Origin: Thermoleophilia bacterium
GTDB lineage: Bacteria > Actinomycetota > Thermoleophilia > RBG-16-64-13
NCBI GenBank assembly: GCA_027493445.1
Contig: JAOSKU010000001.1
Span: 1 to 64,000, forward strand
Reading direction: 5' to 3'
DNA: 64,000 bases
A program made the position numbers and the translations under genes. The number at the start of each line of letters is the position of its first letter. Within the stretch, counting starts at the first letter, position 1. Positions 19,401-27,349 of the stretch are shown here, piece by piece. The notes beneath the pieces are model-generated. The model did no database searches. It had not been told where the DNA came from and was given only the letters and a program-made list of their open reading frames with translations.

Positions 19401-20871
19401 GGCACCGGCCGGTAGAAGCGCTCGATGCCCCGGAAGCAGCGCTTGGCCAGCAGCGAGTAGGCCGTCTCGCCCCGGGGGACGGCTACCTCGGGGAAGTGGA
19501 AGGTGCCGAGTTCCAGGTCCACCCGGCAGCGGGCGGCGATGAGGGCCGGGGTATCCAGGGGGAGACCGCGGGCAGGGGCGGGGCGCTCTCCGAGACGCCG
19601 TCGGCTTGCGATGCAGCCAAAGGTCGTTGCGTGGCGGTCAAACCAGAGGTCTGGGCGGGTGCGCCGAGCGATGCCCCTGTTTCTGCAACACTGGTTGCAC
19701 CATATTCATAATGCAACGACAACAAGGGCTGAAGCTCAGCCTCGAGCTCAGCTCGAGAGCGCAGACAGCGCACCCCGGGGGCGTGTGCGGGATAGCCGGA
19801 TAGGGGCCAGTCCCGGCCAGCAGCCCGGCAGACCAGGTGCAGGTCGCGATCGTCGGAGTGGGCGTAGTGGGCGTCGGTGGTGAGGGCGGCGGGCAGACCG
19901 CACTCCCGGGAAAGCTGCAGCAAACGGTCGCAATAGGCCAGGCAGCCCAGGGCCCAGGGAGCTCCATCGGGGTGGAAGCCCACGTCGTAGTCGGCCGGGT
20001 TCAGGCGTTGGGGGTGGCCCTCGGGTAGGTCGGGACGTAGTTGAGGCCGCCCTTTACTCTTTGCAATTGTTATTGCATTATAATTGTTACGCAATATAGT
20101 GGGCTGTGGTCTGCGGCTGCCAGGGTCGCGGGGGGCCCGACCCCCGCTCGAAGGGCCGCCTCGTCCGGCGGGATGGTCGTCGTCGCGGAAGTGGCGCAGG
20201 CGGCCGTCATCGCCCCGCACCTTGTGGTAGACGAGGGCGCCGAACTGCCCGGCTTCGGCCTCCCGATGGGGCAGATAGCCGAAGTGCTGCAGCTCCACGA
20301 AGAGATGATCGGGGCCGAAGATGGCGCGCAGGTAGCGGAGTACGGCCCGGGCCTCGGCCTCACGGCCGGCGTCGATGAGGCGGCCTACTTCGCCCTGCCG
20401 GCAGCCGGTCAGGCAGATGAGTCCCTCGCGATGCTCGCGCAGCTGGGCGGCGGTGACGGTGGGGGGCCGGTCGCGCCCGGGCACGGCCAGGTGAGCGGCG
20501 GAGGTGAGGCGGCAGAGGTTGGCGTAGCCCTCCCGGGTCTCGGCCAGGAGCACCAGGTGGTAGGGGTGATCGGTGGTGGCCAGGGGTGGGGCGGGCTCGG
20601 CGGCGGCCAGGGGGCCGGTGCCGGATTTGCCGTTCGCGGACTCGGCCGCTATCGCCGCAGGCGCCAGTGGCTCCACCCGCACCTCGGCCCCCAGGATGGC
20701 CTGGATCTCCCGCCGGGCGCAGGCCTTGGCGAAGCGCACGATGCCGTAGAGGCCGTCGTGGTCGGTGAGGGCCAGAGCGGGCTGGCCCAGCTCGACGGCT
20801 CGGTCGACCAGCTCGGCAATGCGGCTGCCCCCGTCGAGGAAGCTGAAGTTCGAGTGCACGTGCAGGTGCAC
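16400..20871 (-). CDS. dnaE2: DNA polymerase III alpha-type polymerase, DnaE2/ImuC-like (four frameshifts)
   Basis: Domains in order: PHP (MHLHVHSNFSFLDGGSRIAE, then ALTDHDGLYGIVRFAKA); palm with the catalytic PDIDVDFCSTRRDEV and third-Asp segment LVKMDILGLRTHS; fingers (AFNPLY-type region reading GFNKSHSACFAVISYATAYL); helix-hairpin-helix (LRVGLRYLKQMSE); OB fold (VPVLVAGVYERAQNP). Four one-base losses in G-runs (19558-19562, 17883-17887, 17295-17298, 17125-17128) split it; restoring each gives one continuous protein. DnaE2-type enzymes do error-prone synthesis after DNA damage, usually with ImuA/ImuB, not seen here. Two AT-rich sites encode odd linkers in the PHP region. The C-terminus may end near 16551 rather than 16400. 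Confidence 0.82.
19684..19716 (+). repeat. Tripartite AT-rich site B (TGCAA-N6-TTGCA-N12-TGCAA)
   Basis: Arms at 19684-19688, 19695-19699 and 19712-19716. The spacing (11 and 28 bp from the first arm) is identical to sites A, C and D. It lies inside the PHP part of dnaE2 on the antisense strand, in an AT-rich stretch that encodes the linker HYEYGATSVAETG. Confidence 0.6.
20062..20094 (+). repeat. Tripartite AT-rich site A (TGCAA-N6-TTGCA-N12-CGCAA)
   Basis: Arms at 20062-20066, 20073-20077 and 20090-20094, in the same orientation as site B about 380 bp away. The 45-bp AT-rich island is striking within GC-rich coding DNA and encodes an Asn/Ile-rich linker (LRNNYNAITIAKSKG) in the DnaE2-like protein. 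Confidence 0.6.
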
Positions 20872-21374
20872 GAAGGGCGGAGCGACCTCGGGCCCTCCGG
20901 TGTCGCGGAGATCCCCGGGGCCTTCCGTCGTTTGCGGCGGGAGGTGGTCGGGGCGCTTGCGGTCATCGTACAGAGCACCGTAGGTGGGGGGGATGCCTTT
21001 GACCGGCAGAGAGCCCAGGTCGGGCGCGGCCGATCGGGGCGGGCTCGCGGTGATCGGTGAGGGTGTGTCACCTGAGGCCGCCGGGACGGGTCCGCCGCCG
21101 GGCCGACCGGCAGGGGGCTCCCGGGCGGGAGGGTGTCGGAGTCGCCGCCGGAGCGAGGGTCGCAGGCAGGGGGAACAGCCCCTGCTTTCATCGGGGTCGG
21201 GGTCGTGGCGGCGGGATCTGCGCTCGGCGGAGGCTGGGTGGCGTTCGAGGCAGGGCCGGGATCGGCCGGTCCGCGGGCCCAGCCGTCCTTGGGACCCCGC
21301 CCGCCGCGGCGGATGTAGTCCTGGCTGGGGGCGATACGCCGGATGGGGAAGCCGCCCAGTCCCCGGTCGCTCAT
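20872..21374 (-). other. Possible N-terminal extension of the DnaE2-like protein
   Basis: The dnaE2 frame stays open upstream of 20871 and reads a proline-rich stretch with sensible composition (LGSLPVKGIPPTYGALYDD, then RKRPDHLPPQTTEGPG). A second frame starts at ATG 21374 (MSDRGLGGFPIRRIAPSQDY) behind a GGAG sequence. The two could be one extension joined by an indel, perhaps in the 7-base G-run at 20986-20992. Mycobacterial DnaE2 proteins also have an N-terminal extension, but of different sequence. Whether this is translated is uncertain. Confidence 0.35.
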
Positions 21375-21685
21375 GGCCGGACTCCGCGAGGGTGCTCCTG
21401 CTGTCTCACGGCTGACTCAAGACATAGCAAAGCAACGTGCAATTATTAATAAATGCATGATATGTTGCTCCATCTAATGAACGTATGTTCGCTAGAGCAC
21501 TATACGTATCCCCTCGGACGGAAGTAGGGGAGAGCAGTGTACACGACATTTGTTCGTCGCCAAGGTGCAACCAAGATTGGAGTGACGTCGGACTGACTCC
21601 CCGCGGAGAGTACGCGGTGCGCGAGGTGCAGCGGGCGACGCTCGAGACGGAGACGACCACCTGACGCTTGGACGGCGGGAGACTG
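21375..21685. promoter_or_regulatory. Intergenic region upstream of dnaE2, containing site C
   Basis: 311 bp between the hydrolase gene's 3' end and the dnaE2 region, both on the minus strand. It contains a long AT-rich tract (about 21415-21515) with tripartite site C and probably the dnaE2 promoter. No LexA-type GAAC-N4-GTTC operator was seen. A frame on the minus strand spans the region but resembles nothing known. Confidence 0.45.
21437..21469 (-). repeat. Tripartite AT-rich site C (AGCAA-N6-ATGCA-N12-TGCAC, minus strand)
   Basis: On the minus strand the arms lie at 21469-21465, 21458-21454 and 21441-21437, with the same 11/28 spacing as A and B and one mismatch per arm. It is in the gap upstream of dnaE2, pointing in the direction of dnaE2 transcription. 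Confidence 0.5.
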
Positions 21686-22522
21686 CTAGACGAGCGGGCC
21701 GCCCTGGGACGAGGGGAGCCCCTTCAGGAACCCCAGTAGAGCCCGGTTGAACGCCTCGGGCTGCTCGACGTTGGAGAGGTGAGAGGCTGACTCGATCACG
21801 ACCAGCTCGCTGCCGGCAATGCGCTCCTGGATGGCGCGGGCCGCCTCCACCGGGGTGCCCGGGTCCTCGGCGCCCACCACGACCAGTGTGGGTAGATGGA
21901 TGTCGGGCAGGCGCTCGAGGAGGTCCAACTCCTTGATGGCCTGCCCGCAACCGACGTAACCCGCGACGGAGGTGCGGCGGATCATGGCGCGGATGACGTC
22001 CACCGCCCCCAGGCGCGCATCGATGGTGGGCTGCGTGAACCAGCGTTCGATCGTGGGCTCCACGTGGACCTCCATGCCCTCGGTGCGCGCCGTCTCCATG
22101 CGCTCGTCCCAGAGGGACCCCGCCTCGGGGGGCGTCTGCGCGGCGGTATCGCACAACACCAGACTGTGGAGGATCTGGGGATGCTCTAAGGCCAGAGTCT
22201 GCCCGATCATGCCCCCCATCGATAGGCCCACGAAATGGGTGCGCTCGATGGCGAGGGCTTCGAGCAGGGCGTGTACGTCGTCCGCGAGCTGGGTGAAGGA
22301 GTAGGGGCCGGGAGGCGCATCGGTGCCCCCATGGCCGCGGGTGTCGTAGCGCAAGACCCGGAAACGGGCGGTCAACGCGGCCAGTTGGGGTTGCCACATA
22401 CCCAGGTCGGTGGCCAGCGAATGGCTGAGGGTGACGACCGGCGCCTCCGGCGAGCCGTCGAGCTGGTAGTTGACCCCGATGCCGTTCGCCGTGATGCGGG
22501 TCACGTCATATCTGAGAATCAC
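21686..22522 (-). CDS. Alpha/beta hydrolase, 3-oxoadipate enol-lactonase-like
   Basis: 278 residues from GTG 22522, which overlaps the stop of the upstream small gene. The nucleophile elbow is HFVGLSMGGMIGQ (Ser), with the acid in VVVGAEDPGTP and the His in IESASHLSNVEQPEAF. Motifs such as LRYDTRGHGGTDAPPGPYSF and IQERIAGSELVVI are typical of PcaD-type lactonases, which open an enol-lactone in the beta-ketoadipate pathway. No other pca gene is nearby, so the substrate is uncertain. Translation is probably coupled to the 98-residue protein before it. Confidence 0.75.
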   Translation of the reverse strand: MILRYDVTRITANGIGVNYQLDGSPEAPVVTLSHSLATDLGMWQPQLAALTARFRVLRYDTRGHGGTDAPPGPYSFTQLADDVHALLEALAIERTHFVGLSMGGMIGQTLALEHPQILHSLVLCDTAAQTPPEAGSLWDERMETARTEGMEVHVEPTIERWFTQPTIDARLGAVDVIRAMIRRTSVAGYVGCGQAIKELDLLERLPDIHLPTLVVVGAEDPGTPVEAARAIQERIAGSELVVIESASHLSNVEQPEAFNRALLGFLKGLPSSQGGPLV

Positions 22523-22815
22523 TGATACCAGAAGGTGACGCGGGCCCCGGCCGCCGCGGCGTCTTCCGAGCACCACTGCGTGAGCTCGGCGGCCCTCACC
22601 CCTAGCCCCGGTCGCGAGAGCCTCACCCGGCTTCCGTCGGCCAGGCGGACGTCATAGGAGGTCAGCAGTCGGCCGTCGAGATCGAGAACGCAGCCACCGC
22701 AGGGGAAGCAGACGTGCTCGATCACGCCTCTCCCTTCGGCCCCGATCCGGCTGCCCTCCAGCCTGGTCGAGGCGATCCGCTCGGCCTGCTCACGTGTCAC
22801 ACGAAGGGTCCTCAT
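22519..22815 (-). CDS. Small hypothetical protein with a CxxC motif
   Basis: 98 residues; start ATG 22815 follows a GGAGGGAG-type Shine-Dalgarno. I do not recognise the family. It has no signal peptide or membrane segment. The centre contains VCFPCGGCVLDLDGRLLTS, so three closely spaced cysteines could bind metal or form a disulfide. Its stop overlaps the start of the enol-lactonase-like hydrolase (GTGA), so the two are made together and this protein may act in the same step. It starts divergently from the ArsR-type regulator. Confidence 0.6.
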   Translation of the reverse strand: MRTLRVTREQAERIASTRLEGSRIGAEGRGVIEHVCFPCGGCVLDLDGRLLTSYDVRLADGSRVRLSRPGLGVRAAELTQWCSEDAAAAGARVTFWYQ

Positions 22816-22973
22816 CAGCGCTCCCTCCCTTCAAACTACTTTCAGAATACCCGAAATCGGCGGCGGCGGCGAGCGGCTGAAGGCGTTGACACCTGAGCGA
22901 TTTACGAAAGCCGTACTGCGCTCAGCCCGGCCCTTCGCGCGCCCACGGAGGCAGCCATTGCACTCTGTGAGTG

Positions 22974-22999
22974 ACACGTGTAAACTTTATCTTACATGT
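22974..22999. promoter_or_regulatory. Putative operator of the ArsR-type regulator
   Basis: ACACGTGTAA and TTACATGT form an imperfect inverted repeat (TGTAA/TTACA halves) about 20 bp before the regulator's start codon. An AT-rich tract between the arms could hold the -10 element. The position and symmetry suit an autoregulatory ArsR operator. Confidence 0.45.
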
Positions 23000-23017
23000 A
23001 GGAAGGAGACGGCCGGA

Positions 23018-23338
23018 ATGCTGCCCTTCGATGAGTTTCTGCGCGTGCTGGCGGCGCTGGACAACCCTCATCGCCTCAGGATCGTCGCTCTGCTTGCCGG
23101 CGAACGCCTGCACGTGAGCGGCATCGCTCGGCAGATGGGACTCAGCCGCCCCCTGGTGCACATGCATCTGAAGCGTTTGGAGGCCGCGGGTCTGGTAAAG
23201 GGATCGCTCGAGCTTTCGGAGGACGGCAAAGCGATGAAGTTCTTCGAAGTGGTTCCCTTCGCCTATCGGATCACGCCGTCTCTCATCCGCGAAGTTGTAA
23301 GCGCTAACCAACCTCGGGAAAAGGAGGAGCAATCATGA
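23018..23338 (+). CDS. ArsR-type helix-turn-helix regulator
   Basis: 106 residues from ATG 23018, placed by a perfect GGAAGGAG Shine-Dalgarno; longer in-frame starts upstream would run through the operator. The winged helix reads LDNPHRLRIVALLAGERLHV, SGIARQMGLSRPLVHMHLKR, LEAAGLVKGSLEL. No cysteine metal site is visible, so it may sense an organic ligand or simply partner the membrane proteins. Its stop overlaps the start of the next small membrane protein (ATGA), making one operon with the MMPL-methyltransferase gene, which it probably represses. Confidence 0.82.
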   Translation: MLPFDEFLRVLAALDNPHRLRIVALLAGERLHVSGIARQMGLSRPLVHMHLKRLEAAGLVKGSLELSEDGKAMKFFEVVPFAYRITPSLIREVVSANQPREKEEQS

Positions 23339-23610
23339 TCATCGCGCAGACGGCGTGGTCGGATGCCGCAATCGCTCTGGGTGGGATACTGCTGGTAACC
23401 GCGATAGCCGTGGCGCTGATCTGGCAGATCTTCAAGACCGGCAGGGCGGGGATTTTCAGCGCGCGCGAGAAAGCGTATCGCGAACTGGCCGAGGAGGCGG
23501 TCGCTCTTCACCGCACCATTCAAGAAGAGCTTGACCGGACCAACCAAGCCCTCGCGGACGTGCTGAAACGCGTGGCCGAGATCGAGCGTGTGTTAAGGGA
23601 AGTGGATTAG
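23335..23610 (+). CDS. Small single-span membrane protein with coiled coil
   Basis: 91 residues. One hydrophobic segment near the N-terminus (IALGGILLVTAIAVALIWQI) is followed by a charged helical tail (EEAVALHRTIQEELDRTNQA, LADVLKRVAEIERVLREV) likely to form a coiled coil facing the cytoplasm. It starts inside the ArsR stop codon and ends 1 bp before the MMPL start. The family is not named. Tight coupling suggests an accessory subunit of the MMPL protein. Confidence 0.7.
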   Translation: MIIAQTAWSDAAIALGGILLVTAIAVALIWQIFKTGRAGIFSAREKAYRELAEEAVALHRTIQEELDRTNQALADVLKRVAEIERVLREVD

Positions 23611-23611
23611 C

Positions 23612-26600
23612 ATGCTCCGGCTGGGCCGATTCTGCTACCGGCGCCGCCGCCTCGTCCTGCTGGTCTGGGTCGCCGCCCTCGCAGCGCTGATTGGCGCGGC
23701 GATCACCGCGGGTGGGACCCTTGAGGATCGTTTCGAGCTACCCGGCACGGAGAGCCAGGCGGCGGTCGATCTCCTCGAGGAAGGGGGCTTTGCCACGCGT
23801 GCCGGTGCCCCGGGACAGCTGGTGATCCACGCCGGTGCCGGCGTCACCGATCCCGCGATCGAGCGGCAGGTTGCAGGTTTGATCGATGACATGAGGGCCA
23901 GGATCTCCGAGATCACCATCGTCAGCCCTTACGAACCCGAAGGCCAGCTCCAGATCAGTCCCGACGGCACGATCGCCTTCGCCGAGCTCGCGCTCGCCGA
24001 CCGCAGTGACAGGGCCTTCGCCGACGCCATCGGAGAGATCCGCGCGCTCGTCGCAAGGGCCGGAACCCCCGGTATCCAGCTGGAGCTCGGCGGTGACCGT
24101 TTCGCCGAGGAGGCGGGCGGCGGCGGCGAACTGGTTGGCCTGCTGGCAGCGATTGTCATTCTGCTGGTTGCGTTCGGGTCGCTGCTCGCCATGGGATTGC
24201 CGATACTCACCGCGCTCTTCGGCATCGGCGCCGGTGTCGCCCTCGATGTTCTTCTTGCCGGTACGATCACCATGCCGAGCTTCACGCTGCAGCTGGTGAT
24301 CATGCTCGGGATCGGTGTTGGCATCGACTATGCGCTGTTCATCGTAACCCGCTTCCGGCAGGCCTTGGCTGACGGCCATGAGGTAGCCGCCGCGATCGAG
24401 CTGACGATTGACACCGCCGGCCGGGCGGTACTGTTCGCGGGTATCACCGTCGTGGTGTCCGTGCTCGGTCTGCTCGTGGTGGGGCTGGATCTCAATCGCG
24501 CCCTGGGCATCGCCGCCGCCAGCGGCGTGGCCATGACGATGCTCGCCTCGATCACGCTCCTGCCCGCGATATTGGGATTCGTAGGGCGGCGAATCGACCG
24601 CTTCGGCCTGCCGCACCGGCGGGCGACGGCCGGTACCAGCGGCATATGGTACCGGTGGAGCCGCGTGATCCAGCGGCGGCCGGTCCTGCCCGCGCTTGCC
24701 GGGCTGCTGATTCTTGTCATACTGGCGCTGCCCACGTTCTCCATGCGGCTCGGTTTCGGAGACGCCGGCAACCGGCCGGAGAGCGACACCACCCGGCGGG
24801 CATACGACCTGCTGGCCCAGGGTTTCGGACCCGGCGCCAACGGGCCGCTGATTCTCGCCGCGTCCGTTCCCGGTGAGCAAGCCGCCGCCGCCCAGGAGCG
24901 GCTGTTCCGGCGCCTGGAAACCACGGAGGGCGTCGCCGCTGTCATGGGCGCCATCGCCAACACCTCCGGGGACGTGCGGCTCATCCAGGTGCTCCCGATC
25001 ACAGCGCCCCAGGAGGAGGCCACCGCCGAGCTGGTCCATCGGTTGCGCACCGACATCATCCCCGATGTCGCCGGTGACAGCGGGCTGATAGTCCATGTGG
25101 GAGGCGCGCCGGCGGCGGCGATCGACTTTGCCGACTTCAATGCCGCGCGGCTGCCCATGTTTGTAGCCGTCGTGCTGGCGGTGTCGTTCGTCGTCCTGCT
25201 GATCGTGTTCCGCAGCGTCCTGGTGCCGGTCAAGGCCGTGATCATGAACCTGCTGTCCATCGGCGCCGCGTACGGTGTCATTGTTGCCGTCTTCCAGTGG
25301 GGCTGGGGAGCGGAGCTGCTCGGCGTCGGCAAGCCGGGACCGGTCGAGGCGTGGGCGCCCATGATGCTGTTCGCCGTCGTTTTTGGCCTGTCGATGGACT
25401 ATGAGGTCTTTCTCTTGTCCCGGATCCGCGAGGACTATGACATCTCCGGCAACAACGACACGGCTGTGGCCCACGGTCTCGCCGCCTCGGCCCGGGTGAT
25501 CACCGCCGCAGCCGCCGTCATGGTCGTGGTGTTCGCCGGGTTCGTGCTCTCCTCGGACCGGGATCTGCAACTGTTCGGAATGGGCCTGGCCGCCGCCGTC
25601 TTCCTCGATGCCACCATCGTCAGGCTCGTCCTCGTTCCCGCGACGATGGAGCTACTCGGCGACCGCAACTGGTGGCTGCCCCGTCCGCTGGAAAGGGTAC
25701 TCCCTGCCGTCCACGTCAAGCGGCTGCCGCCCTCGGCCAAGGAAGTCTTCGGCGAGAGGGCCGATCGATATGGGGAGATGGAGGTCTTCAGCGAGGAGAA
25801 GTACTACCTGCCGCTAGTAGAGTTCGCTGCTCCCCAGCCGGACGACCGCGTTCTCGACCTGGCGACCGGCACCGGCCTCCTCGCCCTGCTGATGTCCCGC
25901 CGCGCCCGTGAGGTCACCGGCTGCGACGTGACCCCGGAGATGCTCGAGAAAGCGCGCGCCCGAGTCAGCGAAGGCGGGCAGGGAAACATCCGTTTCGTCG
26001 AGGCGGAAGCGGCCACACTCCCATTCCCCGACGACTCCTTCGACCTCGTGACCTGCCGGGCCGCGTTCCATCATTTCCCCGACCCACGGGCGGCTCTCGC
26101 GGAGCTCTTCCGCGTTCTCGCTCCCGGCGGCCGCGTGGTGATCGCCGATGTCGTTGGCTACTACGGGCCGGGTCAGGAGCGCCATATCCGCGAGCGCCTG
26201 GAGAAGCTCCTCGACCCCTCGCATATCCTTGCCTACACAGCAGAGGAGTTCGCCGAGATGTTCGCGGAGTCAGGCTTCGAGGTCGGGCGCCGGCTGGAGC
26301 CGGAGACTCAACCGCTCCCGCTCGAGATCATCCTGGGACTGGAGAAGCTCAACGATCCGGAAGCAAAGGCCGCTATCGAATCGATCCTGAAGGCCGGCGC
26401 CGGTTCCGACCTGGGCGGCGTCGAAGTCTTTGTCGTCGACGGCACGTTCGCGCTCAGATGGCACCTGCTTTTCATCGCCGCGTCAAAGCGGGGGACCGGG
26501 TGGTGGGCTCGGGTGACGGAATTCGCTGTGCAGAAGCAGGTTCGTCCCTTCCCGGATGACTTCGGCGCTCGAGGCGGCGATCGATTGTCTCGTCGCCTGG

Positions 26601-26686
26601 TTCGGCCTCACTCCACCTTCGTCACCCCCAAGCGCAGGGTGGTCTTGAGCTTGTCCGCCGCGGCCCGATTGGGGTCTCCGATGTAG
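23612..26686 (+). CDS. MMPL/RND transporter fused to a SAM-dependent methyltransferase
   Basis: 1024 codons without interruption. Residues 1-700 are an MMPL-type RND exporter: TM1 near LVLLVWVAALAALIGAAITA, periplasmic domains, paired multi-TM bundles, and GIDYALFIVTRFR and GLSMDYEVFLLSRIRED, the two proton-relay motifs. From about residue 710 (KEVFGERADRYGEMEVFSEE) comes a class I methyltransferase with motif I VLDLATGTGLLAL, GCDVTPEMLEKARAR, LPFPDDSFDLVTCRAAFHHF and the post-motif LAPGGRVVIADV. The last 60 residues run antisense into the next gene and look unnatural, so the real end may be near 26500. This architecture is unusual; methylation-coupled export is inference. Confidence 0.78.
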   Translation: MLRLGRFCYRRRRLVLLVWVAALAALIGAAITAGGTLEDRFELPGTESQAAVDLLEEGGFATRAGAPGQLVIHAGAGVTDPAIERQVAGLIDDMRARISEITIVSPYEPEGQLQISPDGTIAFAELALADRSDRAFADAIGEIRALVARAGTPGIQLELGGDRFAEEAGGGGELVGLLAAIVILLVAFGSLLAMGLPILTALFGIGAGVALDVLLAGTITMPSFTLQLVIMLGIGVGIDYALFIVTRFRQALADGHEVAAAIELTIDTAGRAVLFAGITVVVSVLGLLVVGLDLNRALGIAAASGVAMTMLASITLLPAILGFVGRRIDRFGLPHRRATAGTSGIWYRWSRVIQRRPVLPALAGLLILVILALPTFSMRLGFGDAGNRPESDTTRRAYDLLAQGFGPGANGPLILAASVPGEQAAAAQERLFRRLETTEGVAAVMGAIANTSGDVRLIQVLPITAPQEEATAELVHRLRTDIIPDVAGDSGLIVHVGGAPAAAIDFADFNAARLPMFVAVVLAVSFVVLLIVFRSVLVPVKAVIMNLLSIGAAYGVIVAVFQWGWGAELLGVGKPGPVEAWAPMMLFAVVFGLSMDYEVFLLSRIREDYDISGNNDTAVAHGLAASARVITAAAAVMVVVFAGFVLSSDRDLQLFGMGLAAAVFLDATIVRLVLVPATMELLGDRNWWLPRPLERVLPAVHVKRLPPSAKEVFGERADRYGEMEVFSEEKYYLPLVEFAAPQPDDRVLDLATGTGLLALLMSRRAREVTGCDVTPEMLEKARARVSEGGQGNIRFVEAEAATLPFPDDSFDLVTCRAAFHHFPDPRAALAELFRVLAPGGRVVIADVVGYYGPGQERHIRERLEKLLDPSHILAYTAEEFAEMFAESGFEVGRRLEPETQPLPLEIILGLEKLNDPEAKAAIESILKAGAGSDLGGVEVFVVDGTFALRWHLLFIAASKRGTGWWARVTEFAVQKQVRPFPDDFGARGGDRLSRRLVRPHSTFVTPKRRVVLSLSAAARLGSPM

Positions 26687-27231
26687 ATCTCGTGATGCTT
26701 GCCGGTGATCTGGTAGCCTTGCTCCTCGGCAAAGGCGACCAGGCGGGCGATGGTCGCGGACTCCGCGTCGTAGGGGCCGATGTGCATGATCTGCGCACTT
26801 GGTCCCTCCGCGAAGGTGCGCAACCGGACATCGGACAGGTGGGGCCCGCCCTTGCCCTTGGCTGCCGTCTCCGCCTGCACCCGCTCGACGAAGTCCTCCG
26901 GCACCTGGTCGGGTATCATCATCTGGAGAGTCCAAGCCATCTGGTCGTGGCTGGTCTCGGCCGTGAGCTCTCCGCCTCCGGCATGCCAGTACAGGCCCTC
27001 GGGGGGCATCACCGGGTAGTCCAGATCGAGCTCCTGCTTGGCAGCGAATCGGACCGAGTACGCCAGGGTGAAGAGGGCCTGCAAAGCGGCCTGGAAGGCC
27101 TCGCCTCCCGGGGGGCCTTCGCCGTCGACGGCCAGCACATGCATTGGTGGCACCTGGACCAAGACCGGCGCTTTAGCGCTCGGCATGTAGAGGTGCTTGA
27201 GCTCCTTGCGCAAATCGAGCTTGGTGGTCAT
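26608..27231 (-). CDS. GyrI-like small-molecule-binding domain protein
   Basis: 207 residues from ATG 27231, set by an AAGGAGGG Shine-Dalgarno. The sequence MTTKLDLRKELKHLYMPSAK, then PVLVQVPPMHVLAVDGEG, then HIGPYDAESATIARLVAFAE and KHHEIYIGDPNRAAADKLKT, is typical of the stand-alone GyrI-like family (COG4832). These bind small molecules and some are cyclopropanoid cyclase hydrolases or drug-binding proteins. There is no DNA-binding domain. It follows the UbiD gene on the same strand and could be co-transcribed. Its 3' end overlaps the tail of the MMPL-methyltransferase frame. Confidence 0.8.
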   Translation of the reverse strand: MTTKLDLRKELKHLYMPSAKAPVLVQVPPMHVLAVDGEGPPGGEAFQAALQALFTLAYSVRFAAKQELDLDYPVMPPEGLYWHAGGGELTAETSHDQMAWTLQMMIPDQVPEDFVERVQAETAAKGKGGPHLSDVRLRTFAEGPSAQIMHIGPYDAESATIARLVAFAEEQGYQITGKHHEIYIGDPNRAAADKLKTTLRLGVTKVE

Positions 27232-27349
27232 GGGTGCCCTCCTTGGAATCCCCGGAAATCCGCGTTTATGTACCCGGTCCGTTCGAGGAACACTCCCATC
27301 GGTCCGTTCGAGGAGCCCGCCCATCCTCGGCCTCGCAGGTGCCCGCTCC

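Noticed and set aside
19684..20094. An intein or mobile gene inserted in dnaE2 between sites B and A
   Set aside because: The DNA between them encodes sequence compatible with the PHP-palm region (for example DAHYAHSDDRDLHLV) and no endonuclease or splicing motifs.
23738..25570. 610-codon minus-strand frame opposite the MMPL gene
   Set aside because: It is rich in His/Asp/Gln/Gly in the pattern expected from antisense of GC-rich membrane-protein codons and matches no family. The plus-strand MMPL protein is clear.
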